A stretch of 64,000 nt of DNA from Symbiodinium sp. CCMP2592. Taxonomy: Eukaryota; Sar; Dinophyceae; Suessiales; Symbiodiniaceae. This document shows, piece after piece, positions 32,933 through 42,526 of the stretch (within the stretch, counting starts at the first letter, position 1; the number at the start of each line of letters is the position of its first letter). The translations under genes were made by a program, and so were the position numbers. Below the pieces are notes generated by a model, which did not search any database, had not been told where the DNA came from, and saw only the letters and a program-made list of their open reading frames with translations. The stretch is taken from NCBI GenBank assembly GCA_905221615.1, contig CAJNDT010000132.1, positions 168,501-232,500 of the forward strand, in the 5' to 3' direction.

Positions 32933-33114
32933 ATGCGCGTGGTCTGCATCTCCGTGCATGAGGCACGGACGCTCGAAGAGCGCCGATCCAAGCAGTTGGA
33001 AGACCTTGACCGTGTAGACAGGCAAGAGCCTTTTTGATGTTTCGCTTTGCAGGGGAAGTTTCGGAGTCGACTTGACGACACTCTTAAACGTAGCCGGCTG
33101 CTTCGATGCCAAGT
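32933..33114 (+). CDS. Candidate terminal exons, unknown
   Basis: The first part (32933-33021) reads VVCISVHEARTLEERRSKQL then EDLDRVD. Using AG|GC at about 33021 and CAG|GGG at 33052, with a 31-nt intron, the frame continues FGVDLTTLLNVAGCFDAK to TAA at 33112-33114. This is convincing as a protein C-terminus but depends on a very short intron. No family recognised. Confidence 0.35.
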
Positions 33115-33322
33115 AATTTGTGCCAGTGCCACCTGCGAGAGCTTTGCTAGTTGGGCGGGGAGACCGATCCCATCAGAATCAGAATCAGAAGTGTCATCTG
33201 AGATGTCGTCCAGGAGACGAAAGCTTCCACTTACAAGTTCTCCCTTGAACAGCAAACGCCTTACTCTTGTTTGTACTGCTGGCGCTTGTTCTACAAGTAC
33301 AAGTTGTAGTCATCGTCTTTGA

Positions 33323-33874
33323 ATGGCAGTAGTAGCACCAGTGCTTGCAAGCGGAACAGGAAACAACGCCGTGAGAACGGCTAAGTTCACAGCCTGCAGG
33401 CTGTGGGAGTTCCGGCTTTGTGAGGAGATGCTTCGAGACTGCCTTGATGGTTACGCCAGACACGGCCGGGAATGCAGCTTCGGTTTGTTTCAGGGGCAGG
33501 TATCGTGACCCCAAACGGTGCAGAGCCAAGATGCGTGCAAATTCCCAATTGGTGCCAGGAGCCTTAAGTCAGAATGCTTCGGGCTTGCAACGAGAGTTAC
33601 TTCGAGTTCGTCTTTTACAATCGAAACATAGGCACTGCATCTCCTTGGGACCAGCTGTGTGTATCTGCAGGGAAGGTAACTGCGTGACCTCAAATGATCT
33701 GTTCTTGCTGGTGCAGGTGAGCGGGACATGCTGAGTACGGCGGAGGAAGTGCTCATGACCGCCGAGGACGCCTCCACGAAAAGCTGTCGACTGGGCAGCT
33801 GGGCAGGTTGCAGCAGCTTACCGCCCTGCGAGGAGCTGCTGCGCCGGATCACCGAACTGGCCATCCTGTCTTGA
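33323..33874 (+). CDS. Candidate exons, unknown
   Basis: A frame at 33323-33508 contains LWEFRLCEEMLRDCLDGYAR. After an AG|G at about 33716 another reads GERDMLSTAEEVLMTAEDAS and ends PCEELLRRITELAILS at TGA (33872-33874). The middle join is unresolved and these may be two genes. No family recognised. Confidence 0.33.
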
Positions 33875-34403
33875 CCTTGGGGATGCGCGGTTTTGAATAA
33901 GGTTGCAGTGCTCCCATCTTGACGTGCTCCTTTTCCGCTTTTCGACAAGCCGTCACTTCAAGAACGCTGACTTGTTGGAACAGGCTTGCGAACTGGACAA
34001 GTGTCCACCTACTCAGCGAAACCAGATGCGATTGTTTGTACTTCAACCCCGAGGATGGTGTAATAGGCTGTATTGTAGAAGGCACTACACCTGAGCTCTG
34101 CACCCCAATCCTCACGTCAAGCTGTAGAGCCGATGCAGTAGCCCATTATTGTAAACCTAACTCCCGAATCTCTTCCCCCCGCCCCCGCCGCCCCCGCGGG
34201 CTGCGACGATTTGAGGCACGAGCAGTCTGACGAGGCATTCCTCGACTCGATCGGCCGCCTGGTTGCGATGTTTTGAGGGTTTTATGTGGCTGGTTGTAGG
34301 CTTTGGAGTCTTCGGAGCACTTTGATTCTGAACGCACCTGCGAGGTCGTCGAGGCAAACCTGGTACTTTCACGTCGGATGTGGACGGTGGCTTGCTGGTG
34401 CAG
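33875..34403. other. No confident gene
   Basis: Open frames of 60-100 codons on + with no motif. A G/C-rich Arg/Pro repeat near 34175-34205. Confidence 0.28.
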
Positions 34404-34607
34404 GTGCACGTCCTTCCGGTTGCATGGGATGTGCCATGCGTAACTGTTGATGCCTTTGATGATGACCTGACTGCGGCGCGTCATCCGCAGGCCTTGCGCT
34501 CGCCGGATTTCCGGGAGAAGGGCGGTGGCGCCGGCAAGGTTAAGGTCTTGTTCAGTGGTTCTGAGGCCTCCAAGGTTCACGGTACACTGCACTTCCGTAG
34601 GACCTAG
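34404..34607 (+). CDS. Probable terminal exon, unknown
   Basis: After a CAG acceptor the 67-codon frame reads HVLPVAWDVPCVTVDAFDDD, then GKVKVLFSGSEASKVHGTLH and ends at TAG. Third-codon positions favour C, G and T as in the better genes here. A 280-codon minus frame (34146-34988) overlaps and is the main rival reading. No family recognised. Confidence 0.42.
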   Translation: MHVLPVAWDVPCVTVDAFDDDLTAARHPQALRSPDFREKGGGAGKVKVLFSGSEASKVHGTLHFRRT

Positions 34608-35312
34608 GACAGAGGTGAGGCGCTTTCGCAGTAGTGTCACTAGTCTTGAGTCTTCCTTCGGGTAGGAGAAGCAGCTTTCAAAGTCCCACATGCTTGGTCG
34701 GTATAGAAGCTGAAAGTGTTGTCTCTTGAGCTCCCGATTCCTCACCATCCACCATAAACCGTTACCACCTCCCCATCCCCTTCCTCTGGCTGCGTGCGAA
34801 TGGGGTTCGCTTGCTTCGCTGCGAGTGTCAGGACTGACTCGTTGTCTGATCTCGTCCAGGCAGGGACATTCGGTTTTCCCCCCTCGCCACGAACTCCTCC
34901 CACGGCTGTCGGCCGAGTCACTTGAGCCGATTCGACGCCTCTGATCGCTACCTTCGACAGAGCAGGTCCAAAGTTGATGTGCTCCCACATGCTCCCACTG
35001 CGTTCAGAGATGCAGGCTCTTGGTCTCCGGCCTCCTAGAGTCCGTGGTTGGGGCCGCTTGATGCAGCTGGGGAGATGCCGTGTTTCATGCAGAAGCTTTT
35101 GGAAGACCGTTCCCGTCACTTCTTGTAGCGTGTAGATGCAAGCTGCTCGCTTTGAGCCGTCGTACCGAGTCCAAAGTCACAGCTGCCGAAGCAGAAGCAT
35201 TAGGAGCTGACATGCTGGCGCTCTCATCCCAGCGAGAGCGACCTCCAGGCGGCTGGAGGGGTTGGTGTTGTCGTGATCTTTAAGACCTTGCTTGAGCCAC
35301 TCGAGAGCCGCA
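34608..35312. other. No confident gene
   Basis: Only motif-free overlapping frames on both strands. Confidence 0.25.
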
Positions 35313-35654
35313 ATGGGCTGCAAGAGCATTCTGGTTGTCTTTCCGCACTTTGTCTTGGACACGAGCCTTGCTGTGGTGCAGAAGCTGGGAGGATCGCTGC
35401 AAACAGCACAGAGCCCTCACCCTGCAAACAAGACGATCTTCGATGACGCGCATGCCGTTTTTCATGTCCCTTCAACGCCCCGGTCCAGTGATGAGAAGTC
35501 TAACGGCTTCGAACTCGTCTGCGTTTCGGTGCAGCACTTGTGCAGGCCTGGAGGCGATGGGACAAGACGTGCCTCACCCGCCGTGTGGCCAACCACACAC
35601 CTGCATGCATGCGTACAGCATAGGCTGCATCGGTACCTGCATCGGTATCTTTAA
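35313..35654 (+). CDS. Possible ORF, unknown
   Basis: An ATG at 35313 opens CKSILVVFPHFVLDTSLAVV and later SSDEKSNGFELVCVSVQHLC, a protein-like stretch. The last 30 codons run into repetitive TGCAT sequence, so the real end or donor is probably near 35560. No family recognised. Confidence 0.3.
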   Translation: MGCKSILVVFPHFVLDTSLAVVQKLGGSLQTAQSPHPANKTIFDDAHAVFHVPSTPRSSDEKSNGFELVCVSVQHLCRPGGDGTRRASPAVWPTTHLHACVQHRLHRYLHRYL

Positions 35655-37464
35655 AGTCGTGTGCATATATATATATACATACGTACATACATACATATGT
35701 ACACTATATTCTGCATTGCATATACGTGTATGGATAATTATACACCTCTTCCAGTCTGTGCATGTGTGTTCGGTTTCTGGTTTGGTGTCCATGCATGTAC
35801 AAAGACCAGCATGTAGGCCAGCACGCGAAAATATCTGCACACAGCATTGGCTGTGAAAAACTCGTATGCAGCCCTCCGCCTTCTACCGTACATCTATCCG
35901 TCTCAAACTCTCGGCCGTCTCCTTTCTCGCTCTCTGATTCTGGCAGTCAGCTCCCAGGTATGAGCGCCTGGCTTCGCGCGTGGCCGCAGTGCAACAGGCA
36001 GAGAGTGCGAAGAGGGCCGTCCTCGGCCTCAGGATTCTGACAGAAGAGGGGGGACTGAGGAGAGGTCTCGGGGCACAGCGTTTTCGCAATCCAGGTCCCC
36101 ACAGCCGACCCCAAGGCAGTGCGATGGCGTTGCCTTGAGGCCGTGAGTCGACAGCCATTTAGCCGAGAAGGGTGACCATGGTCTCCTGCGTCAGTATGAG
36201 TTGAGAAGGCGCAGCAATGCGATGCAGCGGACGGCGTGCAGATCACGGAATGTCCGGGTCTCTGTACAGAAATCGCAGGACTGGAGGCGTTGCAGTGAGT
36301 ACAGTACTGGCAGTTGTGGATGAGTGGTTTTGCATCGAGGGTTTCTCTGCCGTCGGCCGTTCTGCCGTTCCTCGTCGTTTAGTTTACTTGACTCGGATTT
36401 AGAGCCCGAAGCCCAAGAGGCTGTACCGTTGTGCATGCCGGGCTCCCTGCAGGTTTTGCCGGCCGCACGGCGGTCTCGGCCTAAGGCGGTCTCAGAGGGA
36501 AAAGCACACGATGCAAGGCCACGGTCCTAAATCGAGTACTCACAAACTCGCGGTTACATGGCCTTTCCTGCTCCATTGAGGCTTGTGCTCCCATGTGTGG
36601 CTACGGGCAGACAATGCCAAGTTGACGTTGCCTGCCATTGCAGGCAGACAGAGAGGAATTCAGTGCCCGGGTTAGCCACGCTGCTCCAAACCTTTGATCT
36701 TCAAACCTCAAGAATGTGGAGAAGCAAGCAAAAGTGAGGCACGTGCCTCTTGTGCATCTGTACACAGCAGAGATAGAGACTGAGACAAAGACAAAGATCC
36801 CAAACCTCAATCCCCAGACATCCCACAAGTCAGGTAACCTTCTGATGACAAGTAGCGATATGATCACACTAGCAGCAAGCCCAGCAGGTGTGAACGTCCC
36901 GTTCATGCTAATCCTCCGATCGGGGTGCGAGGTTGCAAGGTGTGCATAGCCCGGCAGCAAGTGCATGTGGAAAGCGAGCTGTGTGCAGGCAGGACGCAAA
37001 AGAGCAGCACCGGCTTCGACCCACTCAGATACTGTACTTGCCATTGCTTTGGAGGGATGTTGTTGGCGCTAGGCATGTGGACATTTGGGAGGGACCGGGG
37101 TGTGTGATAGTGCGAACGTGGGTTGGTCGATGGCCCCTTCCGACCGATATAACGGTTCGAGAAGGGCGCTGTATTTTAATTGCAACTTGGCTTCGCGACT
37201 TCGTGCTCTGGCGGCAAGGAAAGCACGTGAAACGAGATGAAGCGAGGATGCCCGAATTCTTGACCTTTCCTGCCACCTTGCAACTGACAGTCCTGTCTCA
37301 GATGATTCTTCTGATCATTTCACACCGGGACCTGGCGCCTCGAGCAAGGCCGGCAGGTGTCCCCGGCCTAAGGGCCACCCTCATATTTTCAACGGTGTCG
37401 CAGGCAGCAGGTTTGCAATGCGAGGGAGTTGCTAAAGGCAACTCGATGCATTCGAGGCTTGCAG
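35655..37464. other. About 1.8 kb without a confident gene
   Basis: ATAC/ATGT microsatellite near 35665-35700. A 77-codon + frame at 36716-36949 and a 178-codon frame at 36933-37469 lack motifs and overlap minus frames. Nothing supported. Confidence 0.25.
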
Positions 37465-37620
37465 TTTGAGCCAGTCCGCAGAGCCCTCTCGGAAAGCTTA
37501 AGACTTGCCACTGCTGAGCGTTTGCGAACACTTAGCCTGGCAGTGAAGGGAAGACAACAGCCTGACACTGCGCGCCCGCGGTCCACGGTGCGGTTGGCTC
37601 GCCCCAGTCGGATTTTGTAG
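37465..37620 (+). CDS. Possible terminal exon, basic tail
   Basis: After a TTGCAG acceptor-like site the frame reads FEPVRRALSESLRLATAERL followed by an Arg-rich tail to TAG 37618-37620. It is followed within 115 bases by the plastid-protein array. No family recognised. Confidence 0.33.
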   Translation, partial: FEPVRRALSESLRLATAERLRTLSLAVKGRQQPDTARPRSTVRLARPSRIL

Positions 37621-37734
37621 GCTTGCTTGCCATCATCAGTCTTGGCTTCGTGGCAGGCTCCTCAGAGGTGTGGGGTGAGCGACTGGCCCGCGAAGCAGAG
37701 GATTTGAGACTCATTCGGCCTTGCTCAGGCAATT

Positions 37735-38077
37735 ATGGCGCGCAGCTCCAGTGCCCTCCCGGTGGTCCTGCTGGCCCTGGCGGCTCTCTTCGTCGCGCCC
37801 GCCTTCGTGCCATCCCCTGCCCCACGAGCGGCGCCCGAGGCCAGCGCTGCCGCCGTCACGGCAGGTGCCCTGCTGCCGGTGCTGACGGCTCAGCCTGCCA
37901 TGGCCGAGGACTGACCAAGCGCATGTTGGGAAGAGCCGTGAGAGGCGGGCGGGGCACATGACATCCTGCGAGGACTACATGATGCCTCCCAGCTGGCCCT
38001 TCCTCGTGGTCTTCCTCGGGGGAGCTTTCGCGCTGCTGGTTGCGGGAAATTTCATCTTCCCTGGCGAGAAGAAGTGA
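37735..38077 (+). CDS. Plastid-targeted small thylakoid membrane protein, copy 1
   Basis: Exon 1 (37735-37908) starts with a signal peptide (SALPVVLLALAALFV), then APAFVPSPAPRAAPEA, an FVP-type plastid transit segment. A second hydrophobic stretch, GALLPVLTAQPAMA, ends in a typical thylakoid signal-peptidase site. Exon 2 (37973-38075 plus stop) encodes the mature part: PPSWPFLVVFLGGAFALLVA, then GNFIFPGEKK, a single membrane span with a short lysine tail. Mature length is about 37 residues, like the low-molecular-weight subunits of photosystems or cytochrome b6f. The NFIFP end recalls PsaJ (NRFFP), but that is only a guess. The 64-nt intron (37909-37972) has a GA donor and an identical CGAGGACT at both borders. 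Unspliced, the frame stops at TGA 37912-37914. Confidence 0.8.
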
Positions 38078-38446
38078 TGGGAGCACTGAGATGGACTGAG
38101 CACAAGCTGATGTATAGAGTGGTGGGGGAGCTTTGCTCAAGATGGGCTCAGTCTCGGCAAGCCGCTCTACTTTTTAGGACGGGCTAGAAGCAGCCCAGAG
38201 AAACAAGCGACGCTGTTTTTGCCAGTCGCTGTCACTTGCAAACGGATCCAGTGGTTCTTGACATGTTACAATCGCAATTATTGACATGTCTTTCTCTTAA
38301 TATGCGTGGCGTTGCACAGCTAGTGGCTCAGTGAAGTTGCCCTCAGCTGTTCGAGCTACCTGTTGGAGGCAGTGTTTTGGGACACCCGCGAAGTGTCTGC
38401 ACTTGAATTGCTGCTGCGAGTGACTGTCGGTCCTTGTCCAGGCAAG

Positions 38447-39853
38447 ATGGCACGCAGCTCCAGTGCCCTCCCGGTGGTCCTGCTGGCCCTGGCGGCTCTC
38501 TTCGTCGCGCCCGCCTTCGTGCCATCCCCTGCCCCACGAGCAGCGCCCGAGGCAGGTAGGGTATTTTGTTTTTCAACGTTTATGTTCTCAGTGTTTCCTG
38601 TCAAGTTTGGATTTTGCTACCTTTGTTTGGGTTGCGGGCGCGGGAGGGGAATAAGAAGATGAAGATGCACGGAAAAGAAAGAACGACAGAAGCAAAGAAC
38701 GAGAGAAAGAATGTTACCGGGAGAAAGGAACAGCTGTTGTGCCTGGAAAGCGGTTAGTACGACCCCAAGCAATCCAAACAGAGGCCATCATACGAAGTCC
38801 TGCCTTCAATCCCGGATACTAAGTACTGCCTACAATCCGTTTACTACTACACCGGGCCACGCATACCAAACACAAACAATCATGCTAAGGATTGCCCAAA
38901 CCAATTTCTCCCTAAATATAGAAAACCGTCATCAACTTGCAGCATGAAAGCCCAATATCTGATAGCGCGCCTTACCATAACACGAGATCCGGTATCATGT
39001 TGACGACTACATTCTCAGATGCAACGCCAACACCCTCAATTAGGCTCAATCAATATATGATACAATGATACCTTTTCTATATGCCCTTAGGAAGCGACAG
39101 TTGTTTATATATTGTTTGAGTATCACTTGAATCAAACCATGTAGTATTTAGTGTATCTAGGTATCCTGGTGTTCGCATACTCACAACTGTCCGTAGCTCT
39201 TTAACTCGAGGAAAGGTGACTTGGCTTCAGTGTCCGGGGCTGGTCAGATGCCTTGCGTTTGGCATGCAGGATTTGACGCTTTCTTGGAAGCGCCATAGCC
39301 CCTAAATAGCTTAGCCCCTAAACAGTCTGGCTATCTTATCTGGACACCTATTCGAAAGTCTATTCGCTAGTACGGAAGATGGCCCTATCTTGAAATCCTC
39401 CAGTCGGGTTCTGCTCTGGGATTCCCTTTAAATAGCTTCGACCTATGTAGGCACAACAAAAATAACAGAACATCTACCAAGAAGAATCCAATGCTGACGA
39501 GGACGAGTGTCACGAACATCAGATAATGTTCCAAAACCCACACCGCAGCACGAAGAAACACCAGAGCATGACCGTGCAGAGAACAAACTATCAATAAATC
39601 CTGACTCCGCGCAAGGCCAGCGCTGCCGCCGTCACGGCAGGTGCCCTGCTGCCGGTGCTGACGGCTCAGCCTGCCATGGCCGAGGACTGACCAAGCGCAT
39701 GTTGGGAAGAGCCGTGAGAGGCGGGCGGGGCACATGACATCGTGCGAGGACTACATGATGCCTCCCAGCTGGCCCTTCCTCGTGGTCTTCCTCGGGGGAG
39801 CTTTCGCGCTGCTGGTTGCGGGAAATTTCATTTTCCCTGGCGAGAAGAAGTGA
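38447..39853 (+). CDS. Plastid-targeted small thylakoid protein, copy 2 with an extra intron
   Basis: Same protein as copy 1, but exon 1 is split after codon 35 (GAG): 38447-38551, then an extra intron 38552-39615, then 39616-39684. The second intron (39685-39748) and last exon (39749-39853) match the other copies. The extra intron begins GCAGGTAGGG and ends GCGCAAG, in phase 0, with AGGC at both borders. Spliced, the leader and mature protein are identical to copy 1. Unspliced, the frame reads on into intron sequence and stops. Confidence 0.72.
38552..39615 (+). other. Copy-specific 1,064-nt intron (candidate recent gain)
   Basis: This insert is absent from copies 1, 3, 4 and 5, where GAG|GCC is uninterrupted. 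It begins GC, ends AG, and is flanked by AGGC. Its interior is AT-richer than its surroundings and carries no convincing ORF. Copy 6 has its first 70 bases. Confidence 0.75.
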
Positions 39854-40215
39854 TGGGAGCGCTGAGATGGACTGAGCACAAGCTGATGTATAGAGTGGTG
39901 GGGGAGCTTTGCCTGGAGACTGGCGGCCCGATCTCAGCACGCCACTCTAATTTTAGCAGGGCTACCAGCCACAGCCCGAGAGAAACAGAGCTATTTCTGT
40001 AGACGGGTCAAGCATGTATTTCTCGATAGCTTGATATCGTGTCGTGTTTTCCCGCTTCATGCGCGATTTGGACGTCTAGTGGCTCAGCGAAATTTCCCCC
40101 AAGCTCTTCCAGCTTCTCGTCGTTGGAGGCACTGCTTTGCAGCACGCATGAAGTCATGAAGCTTCATTTGCTGAGCTTAATTCTTGGAGCGATTGCTCGT
40201 CTTTGTCCAGGCAAG

Positions 40216-40558
40216 ATGGCACGCAGCTCCAGTGCCCTCCCTGTGGTCTTGCTGGCCCTGGCGGCTCTCTTCGTCGCGCCCGCCTTCGTGCCATCCCCTG
40301 CTCCACGAGCGGCGCCCGAGGCCAGCGCTGCCGCCGTCACGGCAGGTGCCCTGCTGCCGGTGCTGACGGCTCAGCCTGCCATGGCCGAGGACTGACCGAG
40401 CGTATGTTGGGAAGAGCCGGGAGAGGCGGGCGGGGCACATGACATCGTGCGAGGACTACATGATGCCTCCCAGCTGGCCCTTCCTCGTGGTCTTCCTCGG
40501 GGGAGCTTTCGCGCTGCTGGTTGCGGGAAATTTCATCTTCCCTGGAGAGAAGAAGTGA
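40216..40558 (+). CDS. Plastid-targeted small thylakoid protein, copy 3
   Basis: Exons 40216-40389 and 40454-40558, intron 64 nt with a GA donor and CGAGGACT repeats. The protein is the same as copy 1. A CAG lies six bases before the ATG (GTCCAGGCAAG), a plausible trans-splice acceptor for the dinoflagellate spliced leader. The intron differs by a few bases from copy 1. Confidence 0.8.
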
Positions 40559-40915
40559 TGGGAGCACTGAGTATGAGCTGCTGTAGGAGCGGTAGAGGAG
40601 CTTTGCTTAAAACAAGCTTAGTTTCAGCACAGCTCCGCTTTTAGGAGGCTTACCAGACGCAGCCCGACGAAAAGAAGCTCAGAATCTGCTATGACTTCTC
40701 ATCATGTGTTTATTGTCGCTGTTCACTGAATTCGGATGCAGTCATTATTGCTGATAGATTTGCTGGCTAATTTTGCTTTTCGTCTGTCGAGAGGCTCAGT
40801 GAAGTTGCCCTCAAGCTGTTCCAGCTACCTGTTGGAGGCAGTGTTTTGGAACACCCACGAAGTGTCTGCACTTGATTTGCTGTTGCGAGTGACTGTCGGT
40901 CCTTGTCCAGGCAAG

Positions 40916-41258
40916 ATGGCACGCAGCTCCAGTGCCCTCCCTGTGGTCCTGCTTGCCCTGGCGGCTCTCTTCGTCGCGCCCGCCTTCGTGCCATCCCCTG
41001 CCCCACGAGCGGCGCCCGAGGCCAGCGCTGCCGCCGTCACGGCAGGTGCCCTGCTGCCGGTGCTGACGGCCCAGCCTGCCATGGCCGAGGACTGATCAAG
41101 CGCATGTTGGGAAGAGCCGTGAGAGGCGGGCGGGGCACATGACATCGTGCGAGGACTACATGATGCCTCCCAGCTGGCCCTTCCTCGTGGTCTTCCTCGG
41201 GGGAGCTTTCGCGCTGCTGGTTGCGGGAAATTTCATTTTCCCTGGCGAGAAGAAGTGA
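40916..41258 (+). CDS. Plastid-targeted small thylakoid protein, copy 4
   Basis: Exons 40916-41089 and 41154-41258, same intron and product as copy 1. The 5' flank (CTGTCGGTCCTTGTCCAG) matches that of copies 2 and 6, and a similar GTCCAG occurs at copy 3. This suggests a shared promoter or leader acceptor region. Confidence 0.8.
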
Positions 41259-41639
41259 TGGGAGCGCTGAGCACAAACTGATGCCTGGAGTAGGCAGCAT
41301 GGCGGGTGATCGTCATGCTCATGTTTTCTGTAAACAAAGAGAAGTCAGTATACCCTGTAGGCCAATAGACTTTCCCATTTGATGATGGCGCCGATAGCCA
41401 ATCGCGGAGAAATGATCTGATCATCTGAATTCATGTCAGTTTGTGTGCAGTGCTTGAGGAGAGATGCGTAGCTGAACGGTTTTGCCTTGACATATCTGTC
41501 CGAACGGGTTCAGTGCAGTGCAGCTTGCAGAGCAATACCGGTATACCAACCAGTGCTACTGCCGGGCCCTTGACAGGGGTGGCAGCATCACTTCACTCGT
41601 GCTGTGCTGCTAATAGAGAGCCGTGGTGCTGAGGCAAAG

Positions 41640-41982
41640 ATGGCGCGCAGCTCCAGTGCCCTCCCTGTGGTCCTGCTTGCCCTGGCGGCTCTCTTCGTCG
41701 CGCCCGCCTTCGTGCCATCCCCTGCCCCACGAGCGGCGCCCGAGGCCAGCGCTGCCGCCGTCACGGCAGGTGCCCTGCTGCCGGTGCTGACGGCTCAGCC
41801 TGCCATGGCCGAGGACTGACCAAGCGCATGTTGGGAAGAGCCGTGAGAGGCGGGCGGGGCACATGACATCGTGCGAGGACTACATGATGCCTCCCAGCTG
41901 GCCCTTCCTCGTGGTCTTCCTCGGGGGAGCTTTTGCGCTGCTGGTTGCGGGAAATTTCATCTTCCCTGGCGAGAAGAAGTGA
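41640..41982 (+). CDS. Plastid-targeted small thylakoid protein, copy 5
   Basis: Exons 41640-41813 and 41878-41982. It shares the ATGGCGCGC start with copy 1, and its 3' flank is nearly identical to that of copy 1. Its own 5' flank is different from all others, so one end of the block duplication lies close to this start. Confidence 0.8.
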
Positions 41983-42351
41983 TGGGAGCACTGAGATGGA
42001 CTGAGCACAAGCTGATGTATAGAGTGGTGGGGGAGCTTTGCTCAAGATGGGCTCAGTCTCGGCAAGCCGCTCTACTTTTTAGGACGGGCTAGAAGCAGCC
42101 CAGAGAAACAAGCGACGCTGTTTTTGCCAGTCGCTGTCACTTGCAAACGGATCCAGTGGTTCTTGACATGTTACAATCGCAATTATTGACATGTCTTTCT
42201 CTTAATATGCGTGGCGTTGCACAGCTAGTGGCTCAGTGAAGTTGCCCTCAGCTGTTCGAGCTACCTGTTGGAGGCAGTGTTTTGGGACACCCGCGAAGTG
42301 TCTGCACTTGAATTGCTGCTGCGAGTGACTGTCGGTCCTTGTCCAGGCAAG

Positions 42352-42526
42352 ATGGCACGCAGCTCCAGTGCCCTCCCGGTGGTCCTGCTGGCCCTGGCGG
42401 CTCTCTTCGTCGCGCCCGCCTTCGTGCCATCCCCTGCCCCACGAGCAGCGCCCGAGGCAGGTAGGGTATTTTGTTTTTCAACGTTTATGTTCTCAGCGTT
42501 TCCTGTCAAGTTTGGATTTTGCTACC
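42352..42526 (+). pseudogene. Plastid protein copy 6, 5' part, interrupted by a LINE
   Basis: Exon 1 runs from ATG 42352 to GAG 42456, followed by the first 70 bases of the copy-2-type intron (42457-42526). At 42527 the sequence switches to retrotransposon. The rest of the intron, the end of exon 1, the second intron and most of exon 2 are missing; only the last 37 bases of the gene survive at 49639-49675. Confidence 0.85.

Larger units (their letters stand above)
37735..42526 (+). repeat. Tandem gene array, five intact copies and a sixth 5' end
   Basis: Copies start at 37735, 38447, 40216, 40916, 41640 and 42352. Copies 1 and 5 share ATGGCGCGC starts; copies 2, 3, 4 and 6 share ATGGCACGC. 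The stretch from copy 1's stop into copy 2's intron (38075-38621) is almost identical to that from copy 5 into copy 6 (41980-42526), so the two-gene unit was duplicated as a block. All + strand. Confidence 0.95.

Noticed and set aside
34146..34988. 280-codon minus ORF
   Set aside because: No motif, no ATG at its start, and the + frame 34404-34607 has better codon choice. It remains the strongest minus rival.
38447..38662. Copy 2 read as a truncated secreted protein without splicing
   Set aside because: Splicing the GC-AG intron restores exactly the product of the other copies, which is the simpler reading.
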